In this document: positions 7,913-14,947 of the stretch, in pieces
Position numbering within the stretch: position 1 is the stretch's first letter
How the letters are laid out: the number at the start of each line of letters is the position of its first letter
Assembly: GCA_039182715.1 (NCBI GenBank)
Contig: JBCDBY010000012.1
Location: 1-29,742, forward strand
DNA: 29,742 bases
Reading direction: 5' to 3'
Origin: JBCDBY01 sp039182715
Lineage (GTDB): Bacteria; Planctomycetota; PLA2
Made by a program: the position numbers and the translations under genes
Notes under the pieces: model-generated
What the model was told of the DNA's origin: nothing
The model's input: the letters and a program-made list of their open reading frames with translations, nothing else
Database searches by the model: none

Positions 7913-9421
7913 TTAGTTCCGCGACGGGAAGACACCCTTCGTGCAGATCAGCGCGCGCACGCGGGCGGCCGGGGCGGGGCGGAGGGACGAGTTCGCGGTC
8001 GTGCCCAGCTTGCTCGTGATGGTGATGCGTTGACCGATGCGGATTCGGGTGCCGCCGGGCGGGGTGCCGGCGCCGACGGTCCAGAAGCCGCGCAGGTCGG
8101 GCAGCTTGAACTCCTTGCGGCCATCGCCCCCGTACATCATGCCGAGCAGGCTGTAGAGGGCGCTGTTCTTGGCGATGGAGATGGTGGTTCCGTCACACGG
8201 TGCGAAGCCCTTGGGCGTCAACTCCGTGGCGAACAGCCGGATCTCGCCGATCATCGGATCCTCGATGGGGAGGCCCGGTGCCACGCCCGTGCTGACGACG
8301 TGGTGGCGGATGCCGAGGTAGCGCGGCGTCATCGGGCCCTGGGAGATGCCGCGTGCCGGGGCGATCGGTGTCTCCTTGCCGAGCCGGTTCAGGAACTTGG
8401 CGCTGCCGGTGTGCACCGTCACGCGACCGCGCAGGTCGGGCGCGCGGAAGGTCGAGGTGGTGCCGCCGTACGTCTTGCCCACGGCGCGGTACAGGTTGGC
8501 GAAGTCGGTGGTGCGCAGTTCCTGGCCGTCGCAGGCGGGCCAGCCGTTGGGCGGGAAGGTTCCGGCGAACATCACGATCTCGCCGTTGTAGTGGGAGCTC
8601 GTGGCGGCCGCGCTGCGCGACGGGTACGAACCCTGGAGCGCGATGACATAGGTATAGGCAACGCCGCTCAGCGTGACCGATCCCTTCGTGCCGGCCTGCT
8701 GGCCGCGTTGCCCACCCCAGCGCTGGCCGATTCGAATCGTCTGGTCGCCGCGCTTGCCGGTGTGCACGGGCGAACGCCCGCGCAGGTCGGGGAGCCCGAA
8801 CGTCGTCCGGCCGTCACCGCCGTAGGTCGTGCCCAGAATCGAGAAGAGTGCGGTGTTGCTCGCGATGGCGAGCAGCTGGCCCTCGCACTTGGCCCAACCG
8901 CGCGGCGCGAAGTTAAAGCCGACGGCGCGGATCTCGCCCAGCATGGGGCCGGACGAACGTCGCCGGGTGGTGTCGAGCTTCGGCGTGGGCAGGGGCTTGG
9001 GCTTCGGCTTGGCGGTCAGGCGCTCGATCGACCGCTTCGCGCCCTTGAATTTCTTCGCGTCCGCCTTGCGGAACCACTTGAGCGCCTCGGTCTTGTTGAC
9101 CTGCACGCCGTCTCCACGCTCGTACATGAGCCCGATGTTGTGCATCGCCGTCGGGTCGCCGCGGTCGGCCGCCTTGTGGAACCAGCGCAGCGCGGCGGGG
9201 TAGTCGCGCTGCACGCCCAGACCGGCGCGCAGCAGGTGGCCGATGTTGTTGGCCGCGCCCGCGTGGCCGCGGTCGGCGGCGACGCGCCACTTGGCGTACG
9301 CGCCGAGGTAGTCCTTTTCGGCGTAGCGCTTGTTGCCGATGACGAAGTCCGCGTCGTCCTGGGCGAGCGCGGTGGGAGCGACGGCGACGAGGACGACGAG
9401 CAGTCGGATGGCGTGGGGCAT
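7913..9421 (-). CDS. Exported Sel1-repeat protein fused to three phage tail-collar domains
   Basis: I choose ATG 9421 (502 residues) because it begins a clear signal peptide (MPHAIRLLVV..., cleavage after TALA near residue 20); the frame upstream is low-complexity and antisense to the next gene. Residues about 24-130 hold Sel1/TPR-like repeats (ANNIGHLLRAGLGVQRDYPA, HNIGLMYERGDGVQVNKTEA). A basic/proline linker (KPKPKPLPTPK) follows. Then come three tail-collar (MdpB-type, Pfam Tail_Collar) domains at about 162-221, 279-338 and 391-450. Each shows GEI...F....P.GW/F..C(D/E)G start and YGG...F..PDLRG end signatures, most complete as YGGDGRTTFGLPDLRGRSPV. Collar domains are known from phage fibres and from bacterial microcystin-dependent-type proteins. 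Fusion to Sel1 repeats on an exported protein is unusual. The role is unknown; surface or periplasmic assembly is an inference. TATCGT lies 11 bases before the start. Confidence 0.88.
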   Translation of the reverse strand: MPHAIRLLVVLVAVAPTALAQDDADFVIGNKRYAEKDYLGAYAKWRVAADRGHAGAANNIGHLLRAGLGVQRDYPAALRWFHKAADRGDPTAMHNIGLMYERGDGVQVNKTEALKWFRKADAKKFKGAKRSIERLTAKPKPKPLPTPKLDTTRRRSSGPMLGEIRAVGFNFAPRGWAKCEGQLLAIASNTALFSILGTTYGGDGRTTFGLPDLRGRSPVHTGKRGDQTIRIGQRWGGQRGQQAGTKGSVTLSGVAYTYVIALQGSYPSRSAAATSSHYNGEIVMFAGTFPPNGWPACDGQELRTTDFANLYRAVGKTYGGTTSTFRAPDLRGRVTVHTGSAKFLNRLGKETPIAPARGISQGPMTPRYLGIRHHVVSTGVAPGLPIEDPMIGEIRLFATELTPKGFAPCDGTTISIAKNSALYSLLGMMYGGDGRKEFKLPDLRGFWTVGAGTPPGGTRIRIGQRITITSKLGTTANSSLRPAPAARVRALICTKGVFPSRN

Positions 9422-9506
9422 ACGTGGGGTCGACGATACCGGCCAACCCTCCCGTGTTCCTCGTGGATTTCGGCGGGGCCTCGGGCCTATCCTGTCGCTG
9501 CTTGCC

Positions 9507-10040
9507 ATGGACGATCCCCACGAACTCGCCCTCATTCGTGTCCTGCAGAATCTTGAACGGGTTCCGGTCTGGGACCAGGGGGGTCCGGAGCACGAGGAGG
9601 GGCTGCGAGCCATGCGTCAGCTGGCGGGCGAGTTCGACAGGAGCGAACTGGTCTCCATCTTCCAGCGTGCGCGGGAGCGCGAGTCCGTCTCCGAGTCAGT
9701 CGGGTTCTTCCTCGTGGCCTCGACGGTGATGCGGTGGATCGACGAGTCCGAGCGGCCGCCGGCGCTCGAGAAGCTGGCCGAAGAGCAGACCGAGATCGAG
9801 CGCCGGCACGGTCTCTCGGATCTCGAGTCGTTCTACGTCGGGCAGGGGCCGCCCGAGTGGGAACGCGTCGTGAAGCAGTACGATGAGGCGCTGGATGCCC
9901 ACACCTACCAGGTGATGGTGAAGTGCGGTCTCGAATCGATGGCGCAGCTCTACCGCGACGATCCCGACGCGTTTCAGCGGCAGTACGAAGCCGGCCGTCG
10001 CAAGATCCACGGCGCCCCGCCGCCGATCGAACTGGAGTGA
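9507..10040 (+). CDS. Hypothetical protein, copy A of a paralogous pair flanking the haloperoxidase
   Basis: This 177-residue soluble protein starts at ATG 9507; I prefer this to longer starts because the homologous gene at 12404-12955 begins at the same point (MDDPHELALIRVLQNLE against MDEGLNLLRVLAQLE). Shared motifs are VSExVGFFLV (residues 61-70), ID....PP...LAE...IERxHGL (78-103), a strictly matched VGxGPPEWERV (111-121), an HT.QV segment (132-136) and a C-terminal RDD (150-152). It is mostly alpha-helical and charged, with no signal peptide or membrane segment. I do not recognise the family. It is divergent from the Sel1/collar gene (85 bases apart) and convergent with the haloperoxidase gene. 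No Shine-Dalgarno is seen; TATCCT lies 13 bases before the start. Confidence 0.8.
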   Translation: MDDPHELALIRVLQNLERVPVWDQGGPEHEEGLRAMRQLAGEFDRSELVSIFQRARERESVSESVGFFLVASTVMRWIDESERPPALEKLAEEQTEIERRHGLSDLESFYVGQGPPEWERVVKQYDEALDAHTYQVMVKCGLESMAQLYRDDPDAFQRQYEAGRRKIHGAPPPIELE

Positions 10041-10071
10041 TGCCGTGGCCGTCGCGCCCGATGCGTAAACC

Positions 10072-10105
10072 CGGTGCGGCGATCCTGTGAGGGGCCGCCG
10101 CACCG
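10072..10105. terminator. Candidate bidirectional terminator stem-loop
   Basis: A perfect 9-base inverted repeat (CGGTGCGGC at 10072-10080, GCCGCACCG at 10097-10105) with a 16-base loop sits in the 74-base gap between two convergent genes. There is no clear T tract on either side, so intrinsic termination is uncertain. Confidence 0.4.
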
Positions 10106-10114
10106 ACGGAGAAT

Positions 10115-12214
10115 CTAGAAGTCTTCCGACATCTCGCGGCCCGAGACGTGGCGCAGCCACCACTCGTCGGGTTGCACGGGAGTGCCGTCCGGGCCGAGGA
10201 TGGAGAGCGACGGACAGCTGCCCGCCTCGCCCGTGATCGTGATCAGGTCGCCGTCGAACGACTTGAAGGTGCACTCGATCGCGTCGCCGTAGGTCGGCGC
10301 CTGCTCCATCAGGATGCCGACCGCGATGCGCTCGCCCATGCGCAGCGAGTCGTAGTAGTCGGAGTAGTAGTGCACGCCCGCCATGTTGCGACCGATGGAG
10401 ATGTTGGCCGCCAGCTTGTCGAGCTCGCCCTGGATTGTGAGACGGCCTTCGAAGGGCTTGGCCTTCTTGAGGCACGCGCCGTCTGCGGTCGGAACGTAGG
10501 CAAGTCCCTTGGGGCCGTACAGCGGCCGCTCGACGCGCGCGTCGCAGTCCTCATACATCTCGAAGAACGCCTTCAGCATGGTCACGCAACCGCCGGCGAC
10601 GGTGGCGTGGCCAGCGCCGTAGGCGGGGTGCATCGGGGAGCCCTCGGGGAAAGCCATCGGCAGAAGAAGGTTGTCGGCTTTGTTGAGCTTCTTGGGGATG
10701 TCCTTGTCGTCTGCCCCGCAGGTGAAGTTGCGCATTGCGCGCATGGCCTTGCTGTTCTGCCCCTTGTTGTGCTTGCGGACCGCCTCGAGAAGCTGGTCCG
10801 GAATTTCGGACAAGTTCAATTGGAAGTCATCCTCGGCACACCCGAGCTTGCCACCCTCCTTGATGTCGACCAGATGGAACCGGCCGCCGATCGTCTCCGG
10901 TCGGCAGCGGCGGTGGTAGTTGAACTTCTGGCGGCGCACCGCCTTCAGGCAGCGTGTCGCCACCTCGCAGACAAGTGAAAGGATGTGCGGTCCGCCGAAC
11001 GTCGCGAACGGGGTGCGGTGGCCGGAGGGGCCGGGTTCCGGGAATCCCCTGGAACTCGGCGTCTCTAGGTCAATGAGAATCAGGCAGGCGTTCAGGTACG
11101 CTTCGTACAGTGCATCGAAGTGCACGTAGGTGGCGAGATCCCGCGGTGTCGTGATGAACCGTCGGTCTTTTTCGAAGACATCCGTCCGCTGAAGGGCGGC
11201 GCCGTTCTGCACGTCCAGCCAGGAACACCAGTCCGTCATGTAATCGAGACAGTTCTTCTGGGACAAGGTGCGCTGGTCGATCACGATCGATCCGTAGTTC
11301 ACGAGGCCGTCGAGAACGTCGTAGGTCGCACTGGTGCCGGGGTGGTTGGGCGGGTTCGTGCCGCCAGCGCCGGCCCGCGACTTGTTCCCGATGAGCATGA
11401 ACTGCGAGATATAGGGTCCCGTGAACGCACCCTCGGTAGAGCCTCGGAACAGGATTTCCGGTCGCAGTGTCTTTCCTCGGCAGCGTGCCTTCCGCCGATT
11501 GCGTTCGAACCGATTGAGGTTGTCATCCCCTGTGTTGGATGGTGTGGAGGACCGGATGCAGTCTCCCGAGTAGAACCGCATGCCCCCGAGGAGCTTCGCG
11601 ACTTCGGCGGCGGACAGAAGCGAATCACGAAATTTGCCCCCAGACTTACACACAGTTCTGCTGCCTCCCTCGCAGATCACCGTGAAGGGCACGTCGCGCA
11701 AGATGGCCATGGCGTAAACCTCAGCCATCTCGGCAGCCAGCTCGCTTGACCCCACGCGCGGCGCCGGAGCCATGCCGACGGCGCCCGCGTCGGGCCCTTC
11801 CAGCTCATAGACGTGTCCGGCCCGAGGGCTCTCCCAGCCGCGCCACTTGGGTTTCTTCTTCGTCCCGCGCAGAACGGAGTGGAACTTGAAGCCCTTCTTC
11901 TCGTCCGCGCCCTCGACCTGCTTCTCGAACAGCGTCGGGTCCGGCGCGTTGATGGCCTCCACGAAACACCGGTAGTCCTCCGCGTGCTTCACGAGACCGA
12001 AAATGTCGTGCAGCAGGCCCTTCGTGAAGTTCGCCGGGTAGCGAGAGCCCGACTTCGGGTCTTTGCCCGGGCCATGGTCGGCCTCTTCGCCATTGGTGCG
12101 TGTCAGCGCCTGCGGCTGGAGTCGTGATACTTGCGTGGCGAGGTCGCGCACGGCCTTGGCCAAACGCGCCCGCTCGGATCCCGCGGGATCCGGTTCCGAG
12201 AACGGTAGTCGCAT
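10115..12214 (-). CDS. Vanadium-dependent haloperoxidase, algal bromoperoxidase type
   Basis: Enzymes of this family bind vanadate and use hydrogen peroxide to oxidise bromide, iodide or chloride to hypohalite. The protein is 699 residues. The vanadate pocket is readable: Lys430 and Arg438 in KFNYHRRCRPE (same 8-residue spacing as algal enzymes), catalytic His529 in EGSPMHPAYGAGHATVAG, Gly535 and vanadate-ligating His536 in the same motif, and Arg609 and His615 in GRNMAGVHYYSDYYDSLRMGE. The serine that normally precedes Gly-His is Ala534. No signal peptide is visible, so it may be cytoplasmic. The N-terminal region (about 1-160) resembles the algal/cyanobacterial arrangement (RYPANFTKGLLHD, ANFTKGL). 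AAGGGGA lies 4 bases before the ATG. GC (37 of 60 at 11281-11340) is lower than in the flanking operons, which could reflect transfer. Halide preference cannot be read from the sequence. Confidence 0.93.
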   Translation of the reverse strand: MRLPFSEPDPAGSERARLAKAVRDLATQVSRLQPQALTRTNGEEADHGPGKDPKSGSRYPANFTKGLLHDIFGLVKHAEDYRCFVEAINAPDPTLFEKQVEGADEKKGFKFHSVLRGTKKKPKWRGWESPRAGHVYELEGPDAGAVGMAPAPRVGSSELAAEMAEVYAMAILRDVPFTVICEGGSRTVCKSGGKFRDSLLSAAEVAKLLGGMRFYSGDCIRSSTPSNTGDDNLNRFERNRRKARCRGKTLRPEILFRGSTEGAFTGPYISQFMLIGNKSRAGAGGTNPPNHPGTSATYDVLDGLVNYGSIVIDQRTLSQKNCLDYMTDWCSWLDVQNGAALQRTDVFEKDRRFITTPRDLATYVHFDALYEAYLNACLILIDLETPSSRGFPEPGPSGHRTPFATFGGPHILSLVCEVATRCLKAVRRQKFNYHRRCRPETIGGRFHLVDIKEGGKLGCAEDDFQLNLSEIPDQLLEAVRKHNKGQNSKAMRAMRNFTCGADDKDIPKKLNKADNLLLPMAFPEGSPMHPAYGAGHATVAGGCVTMLKAFFEMYEDCDARVERPLYGPKGLAYVPTADGACLKKAKPFEGRLTIQGELDKLAANISIGRNMAGVHYYSDYYDSLRMGERIAVGILMEQAPTYGDAIECTFKSFDGDLITITGEAGSCPSLSILGPDGTPVQPDEWWLRHVSGREMSEDF

Positions 12215-12218
12215 ACTT

Positions 12219-12225
12219 TCCCCTT
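12219..12225 (-). promoter_or_regulatory. Ribosome binding site of the haloperoxidase gene
   Basis: On the minus strand AAGGGGA precedes ATG 12214 with a 4-base spacer. It is purine-rich and one of the better ribosome sites among first genes in this window, although the spacing is slightly short. Confidence 0.4.
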
Positions 12226-12403
12226 TAGTTGTAATTCCTACGAACCAAGTGGCAGGCTAGCGAGCGACCGGGGAATTGCAACCGACCGTCTGCATCAAAA
12301 GTTGGTTCCATGCGATCCGGTCGGACGAGGCCGTGGACCATATCGGGCGCATCAGGCAGGCGGTGGGCGCCGCCGCGTTCCTTCGGTACTGTTCCGGCGC
12401 ACG

Positions 12404-12955
12404 ATGGACGAGGGGTTGAATCTTCTGCGGGTGCTTGCACAGCTCGAGGCGATGACGCGGGCCCAACGGGGAACCCTTGCCCATTACGCGCTTCTCGACG
12501 AGCTGGTCAATGCGGAGTTGAAGTACGACCGGACCGCACTCCTTCAGCTCTACAGGAGTTTCCGAAGGCGTCGCCAAGTCTCGGAGGAGGTCGGCTTCTT
12601 CCTGGTCGTGGGGACCGTCACGCAGATGATCGACGACGCTCCCGATCCGCCGCACATACGGGCACTCGCGGAGCACGCAAAAGACATCGAACGGGCGCAC
12701 GGCCTTGGGGACGAAGAGTCGTTTCGGGTCGGCCACGGGCCGCCGGAGTGGGAGAGGGTCTGCCAGCGGTACTCCGATGCGCGCAGCGAGCACACCCAGC
12801 AGGTTTTCCGCCGCCATGGACTCGGCTGGATCGCCGATCTGATCCGGGACGACGAGCCCGAGTATGACCGCATCTACGAAATCGGCCGGTTCATCGTGTA
12901 CGGCCCGGTTCCGCTCCTCGGGACCGGCGAGGCAGACTTCCCCGAGCTTTCTTGA
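12404..12955 (+). CDS. Hypothetical protein, copy B of the paralogous pair flanking the haloperoxidase
   Basis: This 183-residue protein is homologous over its whole length to the protein at 9507-10040. Shared segments are VSEEVGFFLV (59-68), ID...DPPHIRALAE...IERAHGLGDEESF (76-107), VGHGPPEWERV (109-119) and HTQQV (130-134). ATG 12404 is chosen to match the start of the other copy; the in-frame extension upstream has no ribosome site. It is charged and helical, with no signal peptide, and its family is unknown. It is divergent from the haloperoxidase gene (189 bases between starts) and lies 21 bases or so before the coiled-coil protein gene, so it may head that operon. TACTGT lies 11 bases before the start, and no Shine-Dalgarno is seen. 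Confidence 0.82.
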   Translation: MDEGLNLLRVLAQLEAMTRAQRGTLAHYALLDELVNAELKYDRTALLQLYRSFRRRRQVSEEVGFFLVVGTVTQMIDDAPDPPHIRALAEHAKDIERAHGLGDEESFRVGHGPPEWERVCQRYSDARSEHTQQVFRRHGLGWIADLIRDDEPEYDRIYEIGRFIVYGPVPLLGTGEADFPELS

Positions 12956-12976
12956 TGGCCGCCGGCCCGGTTCCCC

Positions 12977-14947
12977 GTGAAGCTGGTAGCCATGAGGGGA
13001 ATTGCTGCACTGCTCTGTTTCGCTTCGCTTTGTCCCGCGCAGGAGCCGACCGTTTCGACCGGCGGGCTCAAGCTGGTACCGCGCAAGGAGTATGAAGAGG
13101 CGGCCACGGGCGCGCTGAAGGCGATCGCCAATCCGTTCGATCCCGCGCACCTCGACCGCTACATCGCGCGGTATCCGCATGCGAGTGGGGCGGCCGTCGC
13201 CTTCGCGATGCGGGCGAGCTTTCTGCGGGGGTCGCCGGTGGCGGACGAGTACCACCGCTTTCTTGCGCGCTATGCCGATCGTGCCGGGAGCCGGCTGGCG
13301 ACGTCCGATCTGTTTCAGCTCTATCGTCGGGAGCACCGCCTCTCGAGCTATCTCGACTTCATGCGGCGCTACCCGGCGGCGCCCGAGTCGGCGGTGGCGC
13401 GGCTGCACGTCGAGCAGCTTGCATTCGAGCTGGCGCGCGCGCTGAACACCTCGACCGACTACGACGCCTATGCGCGGCTCTTTCCGGGCGCGGCGCAGCG
13501 CGTGTTGGCGGAGACACTCGCGGAAGAGCGCGCCATCGAGGAGGAGCGCGCGCTCTACGAGGCGGAACGCGCCCGCAACCCGGACGGGATCGACGACTGG
13601 GTGAACCGTCGCCTGCGCAACTTCGTCTTTGCGTCGCGCGACATGTGGGCGTGCGCCACGCAGGCGGAGCCCACGCGGCAGTCGCGGCGCTACGTGGAGG
13701 AGAACGTCTTCGGCGGCAAGTTCGACTCGAAGAGCACCGAGACGCGCCACTACCTGGCGCAGCGCGTTGCGCGCATCTACTCGGTCGTGCGCTCGCTCGA
13801 GGCCTATCGCATGCATGCCGCCTCGGATCAGATTCTGGCCGAGACGCGCCACCAGGAACTCATGACCCAGCTCGCCGCCATCCGCAACGAGCTGGTCGCG
13901 CATCGCGAGCAGATGCAGACGCTGCTGCGCGAGGAGTTCACCGAGACGCGGCGCGTGCTGGAGGCGGGGTTCGAGGCGCTGGTCAAGGAACACCGGCTCG
14001 ATCGGCAGGTGCTGCTCAAGGGGTTCACCGCCGTCGCGACCGGGCTCGATCAGCTCCATAAGGACCTCGTCGCCGTCCACGGCGAGATTCGCAGGCTGCG
14101 CGTTTCGGTCGACAACGTCGACGAGGGCATCCGCGAAGCGAACGCGCGCCTCGCACGGCTCGACCGGCAACTCTCCGTGGTCAACGCCAACCTGCGCCAG
14201 GTCAACGCGAACCTGGTCGTCGGATTCGATCGCGTCGCCTTCGGCATCGAGAACCTGCGCGCGGACATGAATGCCAACTTCGACCGGCAGGCGGCCATCG
14301 CGATCGAGCAGCTCGCGGTCGCGGAGACGTCGCTCGACGTGCAGATGCAGACGCTCTACACGGTCGATCGCGGATTCCAGCAGGTCGACATGACGCTGCG
14401 CGCCGGCTTCACCCGCATCGAAGACGCGACCTGGGGCGCGGCCTCGCAGATCGTCCGCTCGCACCAGCAGATGGGGGCGCGGCTGGCGCGGCGCCCGAAG
14501 AAGCGGAAGCGCGGGCCGAGCAAGGAGCTGCTGGGCGCCGTCCTCGGCTCGGCCGCGACGGTGGCCGGCGCCGGCCCGATTCTCGGGCCCGTGTTGGGGG
14601 ACATGGCGGGGCAGCTGCTCGTCGACGGCAACGTCGATCCGCTGGCGCTGGGGCGCACGGCGGTGGCGGCGACGGCGGTGAAGAAGTTCGCCAAGGTGCC
14701 GGGCGCGGCGCGGATCGCGGGCTCGCTCTACGACGACGTGCTCGGCCGGCGCCAGCAGAACTACGCGCGCACCGCGCAGGCGTTCGAGCAGCGCACCGGC
14801 GTGCGGCGGCCGCAGTCCCAGCCGTGGCCGGAGCTGGTCACCGGCTACTCCACCCCGGCGGAGTTCCGGCGGCTGGAGCAGCGCATCGCCGAGCTCTACG
14901 GCACGCGGCCGGACGTCGTGCGGCTCTGCGCGGAGAGGATCTACTGA
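12977..14947 (+). CDS. Exported coiled-coil protein with Gly/Ala-rich hydrophobic segment, unknown family
   Basis: The frame begins at GTG 12977 (656 residues); an ATG at 12992 also fits and starts directly at the signal peptide (MRGIAALLCFASLCPAQ). Residues about 35-200 look like TPR-type helical repeats (ARYPHASGAAVAFAMRASF, RYADRAGSRLATSDLFQLY). Residues about 288-495 form a long predicted coiled coil with few prolines (MTQLAAIRNELVAHREQMQT, RVSVDNVDEGIREANARLAR, NANLRQVNANLVVGFDRV). A basic patch (RRPKKRKRGPSK) leads into a Gly/Ala-rich hydrophobic segment (about 515-545; LLGAVLGSAATVAGAGPILG) that could insert in a membrane. The C-terminus is soluble. Its TGA shares a base with the ATG of the beta-helix gene (TGATG), so the two are translated together. 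Function unknown; a structural or pore-forming role would be speculation. Confidence 0.85.
   Translation: MKLVAMRGIAALLCFASLCPAQEPTVSTGGLKLVPRKEYEEAATGALKAIANPFDPAHLDRYIARYPHASGAAVAFAMRASFLRGSPVADEYHRFLARYADRAGSRLATSDLFQLYRREHRLSSYLDFMRRYPAAPESAVARLHVEQLAFELARALNTSTDYDAYARLFPGAAQRVLAETLAEERAIEEERALYEAERARNPDGIDDWVNRRLRNFVFASRDMWACATQAEPTRQSRRYVEENVFGGKFDSKSTETRHYLAQRVARIYSVVRSLEAYRMHAASDQILAETRHQELMTQLAAIRNELVAHREQMQTLLREEFTETRRVLEAGFEALVKEHRLDRQVLLKGFTAVATGLDQLHKDLVAVHGEIRRLRVSVDNVDEGIREANARLARLDRQLSVVNANLRQVNANLVVGFDRVAFGIENLRADMNANFDRQAAIAIEQLAVAETSLDVQMQTLYTVDRGFQQVDMTLRAGFTRIEDATWGAASQIVRSHQQMGARLARRPKKRKRGPSKELLGAVLGSAATVAGAGPILGPVLGDMAGQLLVDGNVDPLALGRTAVAATAVKKFAKVPGAARIAGSLYDDVLGRRQQNYARTAQAFEQRTGVRRPQSQPWPELVTGYSTPAEFRRLEQRIAELYGTRPDVVRLCAERIY

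Noticed and set aside
9422..9613. N-terminal extension of the Sel1/collar gene to 9613
   Set aside because: It would bury the signal peptide and overlap the divergent homologous gene start. The extension is Ser/Arg-rich without structure.
12257..14464. A 735-codon minus-strand frame opposite the paralog B and coiled-coil genes
   Set aside because: It spans two plus-strand genes with supported starts and homology, and reads as mirror-like Arg/Val/Leu-rich sequence.
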